A stretch of DNA of 64,000 bases from contig NZ_JACBZR010000001.1 of NCBI RefSeq assembly GCF_013408335.1, positions 3,038,001 to 3,102,000 of the forward strand, read 5' to 3'. Each line of letters begins with the position of its first letter. The stretch's first letter is position 1. Positions 43,056 through 51,691 of the stretch are shown here, in pieces. The notes below the pieces were generated by a model that saw only the letters and a list, made by a program, of their open reading frames with translations, searched no databases and was not told the DNA's origin. The translations under genes and the position numbers were made by a program. The stretch comes from Nocardioides panzhihuensis (lineage in GTDB: Bacteria > Actinomycetota > Actinomycetes > Propionibacteriales > Nocardioidaceae).

Positions 43056-43826
43056 ATGACTGTCAGCGAGGACCATCTGGTCCGGATCGAGCGCGACGCC
43101 GACGTCGTGGTCATCACCCTCGACCGGCCCACACGTCGCAACGCGATGAACGCCGCCCTTGCCTCCGCGACCTGTGCGGCGATCGAGGCCGCCCAGGATG
43201 CCCGGGCGATCGTGCTGACCGGCGCCGGCCCGGCCTTCTGCGCAGGTCTCGACCTGCGCGACCCAGGGGTCGAGCGGATCACCGACATCCCGCCGTTCAT
43301 CGCCACCACGGCCGCCTCACGGGTGCCGGTCGTCGCCGCGGTCAACGGCCCCGCCGTGGCCGGCGGGCTCGAGCTTGCGCTGGCATGTGACTTCATCGTC
43401 GCCTCCGAGCGCGCCCGCTTCGCCGACACCCACCTTCGCGTGGGCGTCTACCCCGGCCCTGTCGCGGTGCAGCTGCCCCGGCGGGTCGGCTCGGCCTGGG
43501 CCCGCGAGATGTCCTTGACCGGCAACTTCGTCGACGCCGCGACCGCTCTCCGGATCGGCCTGGTCAACCATGTGGTGTCGTCCGCCGAGCTGCTCGATGT
43601 CGCCGGAAGCCTCGCTGTCGCCATCGCAGACCAGGACCCGGCGATGGTCGCGGCCCTACGCCAGGACTGGCGCGAAAACGATGGCCTGCCCGCCGACGAG
43701 GCCCTGGAGCAGCACTACGAGCATGCCGCCCGCGGCGGATTCCACGGCGCCGTCGCATCCACGATCACCGAGCGCCGCGACCAGGTCCTCCGGCGCGCCC
43801 ACGCCGATGACCGGCACATGCGATGA
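43056..43826 (+). CDS. Enoyl-CoA hydratase/isomerase family protein
   Basis: Crotonase of 256 residues. The oxyanion segments FCAGLDLRDPG and NGPAVAGGLELALACDFIVA are present with the first Glu (GGLE). The second catalytic Glu is replaced: ARFADTHLRVGVYPGP has Thr-His where Pro-Glu is usual. That pattern is common in isomerases or atypical hydratases, so a hydration reaction should not be assumed. ATG 43056 has AAGGAG upstream. It overlaps the LLM gene by 4 bp. Confidence 0.85.
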   Translation: MTVSEDHLVRIERDADVVVITLDRPTRRNAMNAALASATCAAIEAAQDARAIVLTGAGPAFCAGLDLRDPGVERITDIPPFIATTAASRVPVVAAVNGPAVAGGLELALACDFIVASERARFADTHLRVGVYPGPVAVQLPRRVGSAWAREMSLTGNFVDAATALRIGLVNHVVSSAELLDVAGSLAVAIADQDPAMVAALRQDWRENDGLPADEALEQHYEHAARGGFHGAVASTITERRDQVLRRAHADDRHMR

Positions 43827-44848
43827 AGCTGGGCTGGCACCTGGGCTACTGGGGCGCGACGCCGCCCCACGACATACCCGCCACTCTCGCCGCCGTGGAG
43901 GCGATGGGCTACGACTCGGCGTGGACCTCGGAGGCGTACGGGTCCGACGCGCTGACGCCGCTGGCGTGGTTCGGCAGCGTCACGACCCGGCTGCGCCTGG
44001 GCACCAGCATCGCCCAGCTCTCGGCGCGTACGCCGACGGCAACCGCGATGGCGGCGATGACCCTCGACCACCTCAGCGAAGGCCGCTTCGCCCTCGGCCT
44101 GGGAGTCTCCGGCCCGCAGATCGTCGAGGGCTGGTACGGCGCCCCGTTCCCGCGCCCCCTCGCCCGGACCCGTGAGTACGTCGACGTCGTCCGGCAGACC
44201 CTGGCCCGCGAGGACCCGGTCGCCAGCGCCGGCCCTCACTACCCGCTGCCGCACCCCGGCGGAACCGGTCTCGGCAAGCCGCTGCGGCTGATCACCCACC
44301 CGCGCAAGCCGGGGCCGCCGATCCTGCTCGCCGCCGAGGGGCCCCGCAACGTCGAGCTGGCTGCGGAGATCGCCGACGGCTGGCTGCCGATCCTGTTCTC
44401 CCCCACGCAGGTCGACGACGCGCTCGACCAGCTGCGCCGGGGGTGGTCGAGGCCGGGCGCGCGACGCAAGCCCGAGGACTTCGAGATTCTGCCGATGGTC
44501 AGCGTGGCCATCGACGACGACGTCGAGGCCGCCGCCGACCGGCTGCGCCCAGCCATCGCCCTGTACGTCGGTGGGATGGGCGCCAAGAGCGCCAACTTCC
44601 ACTTCGAGAAGTTCTGCCGGCTCGGCTACGAGCGCGAGGCCACCCGCATCCAGGACCTCTTCCTGGCCGGCAGCAAGGGCGAGGCGGTCGCTGCGGTCAC
44701 CACCGCGATGGTCGAGGAGATGTGCCTGGTCGGACCGAAGGAGAAGATCCGCGACGACCTCGCGGCCTGGCAGGAGTCTCCGGCCACCACTCTGCTGGTG
44801 TCCGGCGACCTGCCGCTGCTGAGGACGATGGCCGAGCTGGTGCTGTAG
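43823..44848 (+). CDS. LLM-class F420-dependent oxidoreductase
   Basis: Protein of 341 residues with a luciferase-like TIM barrel: WHLGYWGATPPHDIPATLAA, GYDSAWTSEAYGSDALTPLA, TTRLRLGTSIAQLSARTPTA and GRFALGLGVSGPQIVEGWYG. The absence of FMN monooxygenase features and the match to actinobacterial F420 proteins favour F420. It may oxidise or reduce a CoA-linked or alcohol intermediate. It is convergent with the AMP ligase, with only 1 bp between the stop codons. Confidence 0.85.
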   Translation: MKLGWHLGYWGATPPHDIPATLAAVEAMGYDSAWTSEAYGSDALTPLAWFGSVTTRLRLGTSIAQLSARTPTATAMAAMTLDHLSEGRFALGLGVSGPQIVEGWYGAPFPRPLARTREYVDVVRQTLAREDPVASAGPHYPLPHPGGTGLGKPLRLITHPRKPGPPILLAAEGPRNVELAAEIADGWLPILFSPTQVDDALDQLRRGWSRPGARRKPEDFEILPMVSVAIDDDVEAAADRLRPAIALYVGGMGAKSANFHFEKFCRLGYEREATRIQDLFLAGSKGEAVAAVTTAMVEEMCLVGPKEKIRDDLAAWQESPATTLLVSGDLPLLRTMAELVL

Positions 44849-44849
44849 G

Positions 44850-46361
44850 TCAGACCGCCTCCGAGCGGAAGCGCTCCAGCAGCACCCGGCGCAGGATCTT
44901 CCCGCTCGGCAGCCTCGGCACGTCCTCGAAGGCCCACGAGCGCGGGATCTTGAAGCCGGCGACCTGCTGGCGGACGTACGCGGTGAGCTCGGCCTCGAGC
45001 TCGGGACCGGGCACGATCCCGTCGGCGGGCGATACGACGGCGTGGACACGGTGGCCGAACTCCTCGTCCGGCACGCCGAGGACCGCGACGTCGGCGACCG
45101 AGGGGTGCAGGATCAGCGCCTCCTCGATCTCGCGGGGGTAGATGTTCACGCCGCCGGAGATGATCAGGTCGGTGCGCCGGTCGGCCAGGTAGAGGAAGCC
45201 GTCCTCGTCGACCCGGCCCAGGTCCCCGAGCGTCGACCAACCGCGCGCGTCGAACGCTGCCGCCGTCTTCTCCGGGTCACCGTGGTACTCGAACGGGGAC
45301 GCGTCGCTGAACCAGAGCTGGCCGACCTCGCCCGTCGGCAGCTCGCGGCCGCTCTCGTCGCAGACGTGCACGACGCCCAGCACCGAGCGGCCCACCGAGC
45401 CGGGGTGGTCCAACCAGGTGGGACTGTCGATGCTGAAGAAGCAGTTGCCCTCGCTGCCGGCGTAGAACTCGACCAGGATCGGGCCGAGCCACTCGATCAT
45501 CGCCCGCTTGACCTCGACCGGGCATGGCGCGGCCGCGTGGATGACCAGGCGCAGGGAGTCCAAGGCGTACGTGGAGCGTACGTCGTCGGGCAGCTTGAGC
45601 ATCCGGACGAACATGGTCGGCACGAACTGCGCATGCGTGACCTTGTCGCGCTCGATCAGCCGGAGCACGATCTCAGGGTCGAAGCGGTCCATGATCACCG
45701 TCGTGCCGCCGGCGCGGATCGCGCCGAGGCTCCAGCCCAGCGGTGCAGCGTGGTAGAGCGGTCCCGGGCTGAGATAGATGGTCTCCGGCGAGAAGCCGAA
45801 GGCGGACTGCATCAGGTGGTCGAACGGCATGCCGGTGCCGAAGGGCGCATCCGGCATCATCGGCAGGATGCCCTTGGGACGCCCGGTGGTGCCCGAGCTG
45901 TAGAGCATGTAGCAGCCCTCGGACTGGTCCTCGACCGGCGTCGCGGGCAGCAACTCGACCCGCGGCTCCAGCGGCTCGTGGCCGGGCACCGCACCGCCGA
46001 GCGAGAACCGGTGCTCGACCTCGGGCAGCTCGGCGGCCAGGTCGGCCAGCGTCGCGCTCGCGACGACCAGCCGGGCGCCGCAGTTCTCGACGACGTAGGC
46101 AGCCTCCCCTGCGGTCAGGTGCCAGTTCACCGGCGTGTAGTAGAGGCCGGTGCGCTGTGCGGCCCACAGCACCGGGAACAGGTCGAGCCGGTTCTCGGAG
46201 AGGATCGCGATGTGGTCACCGCGGCTCAGCCCGAGCTCACGGAAGAGGTGGGCGATCCGGTTGGAGGCCGCTTCGAGCTCGGCGTACGCGATCACTGCAC
46301 CGGCGGCGTCGATCACCGCCGCCTTGTCGGGCTGCTCGCCCGCCCACACGGATAGGTCCAT
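44850..46361 (-). CDS. AMP-forming acyl-CoA synthetase
   Basis: Protein of 503 residues. Seen: P-loop SSGTTGRPKG (155-164), EFYAGSEGNCFFSIDSPTWL in the acyl pocket region, RGWSTLGDLGRVDEDGFLYL and LPSGKILRR with catalytic Lys488. The ATG at 46361 shares a base with the stop of the upstream AMP ligase. Tandem ligases suggest activation of two acids, or one substrate and one intermediate, of the same pathway. Confidence 0.88.
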   Translation of the reverse strand: MDLSVWAGEQPDKAAVIDAAGAVIAYAELEAASNRIAHLFRELGLSRGDHIAILSENRLDLFPVLWAAQRTGLYYTPVNWHLTAGEAAYVVENCGARLVVASATLADLAAELPEVEHRFSLGGAVPGHEPLEPRVELLPATPVEDQSEGCYMLYSSGTTGRPKGILPMMPDAPFGTGMPFDHLMQSAFGFSPETIYLSPGPLYHAAPLGWSLGAIRAGGTTVIMDRFDPEIVLRLIERDKVTHAQFVPTMFVRMLKLPDDVRSTYALDSLRLVIHAAAPCPVEVKRAMIEWLGPILVEFYAGSEGNCFFSIDSPTWLDHPGSVGRSVLGVVHVCDESGRELPTGEVGQLWFSDASPFEYHGDPEKTAAAFDARGWSTLGDLGRVDEDGFLYLADRRTDLIISGGVNIYPREIEEALILHPSVADVAVLGVPDEEFGHRVHAVVSPADGIVPGPELEAELTAYVRQQVAGFKIPRSWAFEDVPRLPSGKILRRVLLERFRSEAV

Positions 46362-47851
46362 CAGACACGCTCCGCCGAGAACTGCGCGACGACGTGGCGG
46401 CGTACCAGCTTGCCGGTCTCGGTGCGCGGCATCTCGCTCCAGAAGGCGATCTCGTCGGGGGTCTTGCTCGACCGCAGCCGCTCGCGGACGAATTCGCGCA
46501 GCTCCTCGGCGTCGGCCTCGGCCCCCACGCGCAGCACGACCACCGCGGTGATCCGGTGACCCCACTCCTCGTCGGGGATGCCGACCACGGCGGCGTCGGC
46601 AACTGCCGGGTGCCGGAAGAGGACGTCCTCGATCTCGGCCGGGGCGATGTTCTCCGCACCGCGGATGATGGTGTCGTCGCTGCGCCCGCCGATGAAGAGG
46701 TAGCCCTCCTCGTCGAGGTAGCCCTCGTCGCGGGTGTCGAACCAGCCGTCGTCGTCGACGAGACGGCCGATGCCGGCGTACTCGGCAGAGACCTGCTCGC
46801 CGCGTACGCAGATCCGGCCCGGCTGGCCGGGGAGCAGAACGTCGTCGTCGATGCCGCGAATCTGGATCTCGACGCCGGGGACGGGGCGACCGACCGAGGA
46901 GAGCCGAGCCCGGCCGTCGGGGGTGTCGGCGGCCTGTGCCTCGCGGTGGTCCTCGGGGGTGAGGACGGCGACGGTCGAGCTGGTCTCGGTCAGGCCGTAG
47001 GCGTTGACGAAGTCGATGTGCGGCCACAGCGCCAGCGCCCGGTTGATCACCGCGCCCGGCATCGGGGCACCGCCGTAGGCGAGCGTACGCAGCGTGGGCA
47101 CCGACTTGTCGGCGGTGCAGTCCACGATCCGGCTGAGCATCGTCGGCACGACGAGCGCGTTGGTGATGCCCTGGTCGCGAACGAGGTCGAGCCACTCCTC
47201 AGGGGTGAACCGCTCGAGCACGATCGCCCGGCGACCGGCGTACAGGTTCGTGATCACGTTCGCCACCGCGGCGATGTGGTAAGGCGGAACGCTGACCAGC
47301 GCCGCCTCGTCATCCCCGGCCCCTGCGTACTCCACGGTGCTGAGGACGTATGAGGTGAGGTTGCCGTGCCGCAGCAGCACGCCCTTGGGCGCCGAGGTGG
47401 TGCCGGAGGTGTAGATGACCACCGCCGGGACGTCGTTGTCGACGAACCGCTCGTCCACCTCCCCACCGAAGGTGGTCCGGACGAGCCACTCCTCGACCCC
47501 GAGCGCGACGATGCCGCTACGCGCCAGGATCGGGAGCGCCGTGGTGTCGCCGATGCCGAGCGCGCCGGGGTGCTTCTCGAGCAGCCCTTCGAGCTGTTCG
47601 ACGCCCAGCCGGAAGTTGAGCGGCACCAGCGGCACTCCGGCATACGCGGCCGCGAACATCGCGACGGGGAAGGCAGGTCCGTTGGCGGCCAGGTAGACGA
47701 CGGCGTCGGCGCCGTGGGCCTCGATCTCCGCGGCGCCGCGCAGGGCCGCCTCACGAAGGCCGGTGGCCGTCAGGCCGTCCTCGCGGCGTCCGATCACGAC
47801 GCGGTCGCCGAATCCGTCGGCGGCCATCTCCAGCAGCATGGTCAGGTTCAT
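46361..47851 (-). CDS. AMP-forming acyl-CoA synthetase (second)
   Basis: Protein of 496 residues. Seen: P-loop TSGTTSAPKG (148-157, slightly altered GTTSAPKG), NAYGLTETSSTVAVLTPEDH, DGWFDTRDEGYLDEEGYLFI and TETGKLVRRH with catalytic Lys481. Similarity to the downstream ligase is only family-level, so specificities probably differ. The start overlaps the racemase gene stop by 4 bp. Confidence 0.88.
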   Translation of the reverse strand: MNLTMLLEMAADGFGDRVVIGRREDGLTATGLREAALRGAAEIEAHGADAVVYLAANGPAFPVAMFAAAYAGVPLVPLNFRLGVEQLEGLLEKHPGALGIGDTTALPILARSGIVALGVEEWLVRTTFGGEVDERFVDNDVPAVVIYTSGTTSAPKGVLLRHGNLTSYVLSTVEYAGAGDDEAALVSVPPYHIAAVANVITNLYAGRRAIVLERFTPEEWLDLVRDQGITNALVVPTMLSRIVDCTADKSVPTLRTLAYGGAPMPGAVINRALALWPHIDFVNAYGLTETSSTVAVLTPEDHREAQAADTPDGRARLSSVGRPVPGVEIQIRGIDDDVLLPGQPGRICVRGEQVSAEYAGIGRLVDDDGWFDTRDEGYLDEEGYLFIGGRSDDTIIRGAENIAPAEIEDVLFRHPAVADAAVVGIPDEEWGHRITAVVVLRVGAEADAEELREFVRERLRSSKTPDEIAFWSEMPRTETGKLVRRHVVAQFSAERV

Positions 47852-49026
47852 TGCCGGGTCTCCATCAGTTCGTACGTTGGGGTGGGGCGATCGCTCGCCT
47901 GACGGACCACGCCTGCGGCGACCAGGTCATCGATCTCGTGCTCGGCGAGGCCGGAGGCTGTCAGGACGGTCCGGCTGTCCTGGCCGGCGACGTGCGGATC
48001 GCCGGGAGGAAGGCCGGGCGTGCGCGAGAAGCGCGGCGCGACCCGAGGCCGGGAGCCGTCGGCGTCGGGCTCGAAGACGCCGCGGGCGCGCAGGTGCGGG
48101 TGCTCGGGCGCCTCGGCGAGACTGAGCACCGGCGCCACGCAGGCGTCGGTGTCGCCGAAGACCTCCGCCCACTCGTCGCGGGTGCGGCTCGCGAACGTCT
48201 CCTCGAGCGCGGCCCGCATCGCCGGCCACGCGTCGCGGTCGTGCTGGTCGAAGTCGAGACCGGTGCCCTTCATCAATGCGGCGAAGAAGTCCGGCTCGAT
48301 CGCGCCGACCGCGACGAAACGGCCGTCGGCGCACCGGTAGGTGTCGTAGTAGGGCCGCCCGCCGTCGAGCAGGTTGGCCTCGCGCTCGTCGCGCCACTGC
48401 CCGAGCGCGTGCTGGCCGTAGATGACGGTCATCAGCGAGCTGACCCCGTCGACCATCGCCGCGTCGACGACCTGGCCACGCCCGCTGGTGGTGCGCTCGT
48501 GCAGCGCCGCCAGGATGCCGGTCACCAGGAACATCGCGCCGCCGCCGAAGTCGGCAACCAGGTTGGCCGCCTGCCGCGGCTTGTCGGCGCCACCGGTGAC
48601 GTGGAGCGCACCGGTGAGTGCTGCGTAGGTGATGTCGTGGCCCGCGGTCCGGGCCAGCGGCCCGTCCTGTCCCCAGCCGGTCATCCGGCCGTAGACCAGG
48701 CTCGGATTGACGGCGAGACAGTCATCGGGGCCCAGGCCGAGCCGCTCGGTCGCGCCCGGCCGCAACCCCTCGACGAGGACATCGGCGTCGCGCACCATCC
48801 GCAGCACGAGGCCTCGGCCCGCCTCGGTCTTGAGGTCGACGGCAAGGTTCGCACGGCTGCGCTGCAGCGGTGTCGGCCGCTTGCCCACGCTCGAAGCCCG
48901 GTCGATCCGGATGACCTCGGCCCCCAGCTCGGCCAGGAGCAGGCAGGCGTACGGCGCCGGGCCGATGCCGGCGAGCTCGAGCACGCGCAGTCCGGCGAGC
49001 GGGCCGGCGGGGGTCGGCGAGCTCAT
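47848..49026 (-). CDS. Alpha-methylacyl-CoA racemase-like (CaiB family)
   Basis: Protein of 392 residues. It matches alpha-methylacyl-CoA racemase rather than a transferase: RMTGWGQDGPLARTAGHDIT with the catalytic His130, and NLVADFGGGAMFLVTGILAA with Asp159. It interconverts 2R and 2S methyl-branched acyl-CoAs, needed because acyl-CoA dehydrogenases accept only the S form. This supports a methyl-branched or sterol/isoprenoid-like substrate. It overlaps the AMP ligase gene by 4 bp and starts 1 bp after the alcohol dehydrogenase stop. Confidence 0.85.
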   Translation of the reverse strand: MSSPTPAGPLAGLRVLELAGIGPAPYACLLLAELGAEVIRIDRASSVGKRPTPLQRSRANLAVDLKTEAGRGLVLRMVRDADVLVEGLRPGATERLGLGPDDCLAVNPSLVYGRMTGWGQDGPLARTAGHDITYAALTGALHVTGGADKPRQAANLVADFGGGAMFLVTGILAALHERTTSGRGQVVDAAMVDGVSSLMTVIYGQHALGQWRDEREANLLDGGRPYYDTYRCADGRFVAVGAIEPDFFAALMKGTGLDFDQHDRDAWPAMRAALEETFASRTRDEWAEVFGDTDACVAPVLSLAEAPEHPHLRARGVFEPDADGSRPRVAPRFSRTPGLPPGDPHVAGQDSRTVLTASGLAEHEIDDLVAAGVVRQASDRPTPTYELMETRQ

Positions 49027-49027
49027 C

Positions 49028-50164
49028 TCAGGCGCTCGGCTGACGGTCGGCGGCCGGGTAGCGCAGCACGCCCCGTACGTTGCGGCCTGCCCGCATGTCG
49101 TCGTAGCCGTCGTTGATGCCGGCCAGCGGGTAGGTGCGGGTGACCATCGCGTCCAGGTCGACGTCGCCCGCGCTGGTGAGCTCGAGCAGGCGCGGGATGT
49201 CGTAGCGCGGGTTGGCGGAGCCGTAGAGGGTGCCGACGATCTGCTTCTCCATCAGGGTGAGATCCATCAGGTTCGCGGAGATCGACCGCTCGGTCATCGG
49301 GTGGATGTTGGTGACGACGACTCGGCCACGCTTGGCCGTCATCGCCAGTGCCTGCCCGATCAGGTCGCCCTGCCCGACGCCCATCGCGCAGATGAACTTG
49401 TCGGCCCCACGGTGCCAGGTCGCCTCGGCGACGACCTCGCGGGCCTCCTCCCAGGAGGCCGCCACATGGGTCGCCCCCATCTTGACCGCCTGCTCGCGCT
49501 TGAACTCCGAGGGGTCGATCGCGGTGATCGTGCGGGCGCCGGCGAGCCGGGCGCCCTGGACGGCGGCGGCACCGATGCCGCCGACGCCGGCGACGACGAC
49601 CGTGTCCCCGGGACGTACGTCCGCGGCGTAGACCGCCGAGCCCCAGCCGGTCACGAAACCACAGCCGAGCAGGCAGGCCCGGTCGAGCGCATGATGCGGC
49701 TCGATCTTGATGCAGCTGGCCTCGTGGACCACGGTGTGGTGGGAGAACGAGCCGACGCCACAGGCCAGCGCCAGGTCCTGGCCGCGTACGTGGTGGCGGG
49801 CGGTGTCATCGAAGATCTGGCGTCCGCTGTAGATCTTGGCGCCGAGGTCGCACAGGCTCTGGTGGCCGCTCGCGCACGAGGGGCAGCGGCCGCACGAGGG
49901 CATGAAGCCGAAGACGACGTGGTCACCGGGCTTGAGCCAGGAGACGTGCTCGCCGACCTCGAGGACGACACCGGCGCCCTCGTGCCCACCGATGCAGGGC
50001 AGGCTGAACGGCATGTCGCCGGTGACGATGTGCTCGTCCGAGTGGCACATGCCCGAGGCGTGCAGCTCGACCAGCACCTCCTCGGCCTTGGGCGGGTCGA
50101 GCTCGATGGTCTCGATGGACCAGGGAGCGTTGCGCTCCCACAGGACTGCGGCCTGGGTCTCCAC
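49028..50164 (-). CDS. NDMA-type zinc-dependent alcohol dehydrogenase
   Basis: Medium-chain zinc alcohol dehydrogenase of 378 residues. Seen: GMCHSDEHIVTGDMPFSLPC, GGHEGAGVVLEVGEHV, the four-Cys structural zinc site CGRCPSCASGHQSLC, and VVVAGVGGIGAAAVQGARLA for NAD binding. It matches the actinobacterial NDMA-dependent subfamily, whose NAD is tightly held and recycled with mycofactocin. It probably oxidises an alcohol to the aldehyde used by the aldehyde dehydrogenase encoded 14 bp upstream. Confidence 0.87.
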   Translation of the reverse strand: METQAAVLWERNAPWSIETIELDPPKAEEVLVELHASGMCHSDEHIVTGDMPFSLPCIGGHEGAGVVLEVGEHVSWLKPGDHVVFGFMPSCGRCPSCASGHQSLCDLGAKIYSGRQIFDDTARHHVRGQDLALACGVGSFSHHTVVHEASCIKIEPHHALDRACLLGCGFVTGWGSAVYAADVRPGDTVVVAGVGGIGAAAVQGARLAGARTITAIDPSEFKREQAVKMGATHVAASWEEAREVVAEATWHRGADKFICAMGVGQGDLIGQALAMTAKRGRVVVTNIHPMTERSISANLMDLTLMEKQIVGTLYGSANPRYDIPRLLELTSAGDVDLDAMVTRTYPLAGINDGYDDMRAGRNVRGVLRYPAADRQPSA

Positions 50165-50178
50165 GTGTCTGGTTCCTC

Positions 50179-51609
50179 TCAGCGGATGATGGTCTGGGGC
50201 TCGAGGAAGGCGCTGATCGCCTCCGGGCCGCCCTCCCGGCCGATGCCGGACTGCTTGAAGCCGCCGAACGGGCTGCCGAGGTCCATCGGCGACGCGGCGT
50301 TGACCGAGACGGAGCCGACCCTCAGCTGGGCGGCGACCTCATAGGCACGCTCGCGGTCGCCCGACCAGACCGCGCCCGCGAGCCCGTAGTCGGAGTCGTT
50401 CGCCACGGCGACGGCCTCCTCGACGGTGTCGTAGCCGATGACGACCGCGACCGGGCCGAAGATCTCCTGGCGGGCGACGGCCATGTCGTTGGTGACGTCG
50501 GCGAGCACGACCGGACGGAGATACCATCCCGGGCCGGGCTCGTCGCCGACCGCGGTCGCGACCCGGGCGCCCGCCTCGGCGGCCTCCCGTACGTGGCGCC
50601 GGACCCGGTCGCGCGCGTCCTCGGAGATCACCGGGCCGATCTGCGTGGCCGGGTCGGCGGGGTCGCCGAGCACGAGTGCGTCGGTGGCCTCGGCGAGCGC
50701 CGTGACCACCTCGTCGTAGCGCGAACGGGGCGCGAGGATGCGGGTCTGGGCGACGCAGATCTGCCCGGCGTTGCCCATCACGCCGTTCACGATGCCGGTG
50801 ACGGTGCGGCGGTCGAGGTCGAGGTCGTCGAGCAGGATCGCGGCCGACTTGCCGCCGAGCTCGAGCGAGACCCGGCGTACGTCTGCCGCACAGGCCGCAC
50901 CGATCCGCTTGCCCGCGGCGGTGGAGCCGGTGAAGCTGATCTTGTCGACGCCGGGGTTGGCCACCAGGGCCTCCCCCGTCGCGACGTCACCGGGGACGAT
51001 GTTGACCACGCCGGGCGGGAGGCCGATCTCGTCGAAGAGCTCGGTGAGCTTGCAGACCGTCAGCGGCGCCTCCGGCGACGGCTTGAGCACGACGGTGCAG
51101 CCGGCGGCCAGGGCGGGGGCGAGCTTGAGCAGGGCGGTGAACAACGGAGCGTTCCACGGCACGATCGCGCCGACCACGCCGACGGGCAGCTGACGGACAA
51201 CCACCTCGCCACCCAGCATCGAGCGGCGGGTCTCCTCGAAGGTGTGCTCGCCCGTGAGCTTCTCGTAGGTGCGCAGCACGCCGAGGGCGGTGCCGATCTG
51301 GCCCATGGTCGCCCACTTGCGCGGTGACCCCACCTCAGCGGAGACCAGGTTGCCGAAGTCGGCGGCGCGTTTCTCCAGCGCGTCCGCGAGCCGGCCGATC
51401 AGCGCACCGCGCTCGACCGGTGTGGTGCTCGCCCACTTCTCGTCGGCCAGCGCGGCCCGGGCGGCTCGCACGGCGGCGTCAACGTCGTCACGAGTGGCGA
51501 CGCTGACATGACCGATCGTCTCGAGGCTCGCCGGCGACGTCACCGCGAGCGGGTCTCCTGCACTGGGGACCCAGGACCCGGCGATGTAGCTGCCCAGGTA
51601 GTCGTACAT
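50179..51609 (-). CDS. Aldehyde dehydrogenase family protein (second)
   Basis: NAD(P)-dependent aldehyde dehydrogenase of 476 residues. Seen: PWNAPLFTALLKLAPALAAG, FTGSTAAGKRIG, the catalytic Glu in LELGGKSA and the catalytic Cys in GNAGQICVAQTR (canonical, unlike the mce-operon paralog). ATG 51609 is preceded by GGAGAGGAATCGC. It likely turns the aldehyde from the adjacent alcohol dehydrogenase into an acid that the AMP ligases downstream can activate. Confidence 0.88.
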   Translation of the reverse strand: MYDYLGSYIAGSWVPSAGDPLAVTSPASLETIGHVSVATRDDVDAAVRAARAALADEKWASTTPVERGALIGRLADALEKRAADFGNLVSAEVGSPRKWATMGQIGTALGVLRTYEKLTGEHTFEETRRSMLGGEVVVRQLPVGVVGAIVPWNAPLFTALLKLAPALAAGCTVVLKPSPEAPLTVCKLTELFDEIGLPPGVVNIVPGDVATGEALVANPGVDKISFTGSTAAGKRIGAACAADVRRVSLELGGKSAAILLDDLDLDRRTVTGIVNGVMGNAGQICVAQTRILAPRSRYDEVVTALAEATDALVLGDPADPATQIGPVISEDARDRVRRHVREAAEAGARVATAVGDEPGPGWYLRPVVLADVTNDMAVARQEIFGPVAVVIGYDTVEEAVAVANDSDYGLAGAVWSGDRERAYEVAAQLRVGSVSVNAASPMDLGSPFGGFKQSGIGREGGPEAISAFLEPQTIIR

Positions 51610-51656
51610 GCGATTCCTCTCCGAAAGACGGCATGTGACGCCGCCCACACTGCGTG

Positions 51657-51666
51657 ATTCTGGCAG
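51657..51666 (-). promoter_or_regulatory. Variant TGTCAGA-type element upstream of the dehydrogenases
   Basis: ATTCTGGCAG (one mismatch to ATTCTGACAG) lies 48 bp upstream of the aldehyde dehydrogenase start and is followed by a TGTCA at 51670. It probably marks the promoter of the 51609-to-44850 operon. Confidence 0.35.
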
Positions 51667-51691
51667 TAATGTCACTTCTGCGCAAGGCCTG

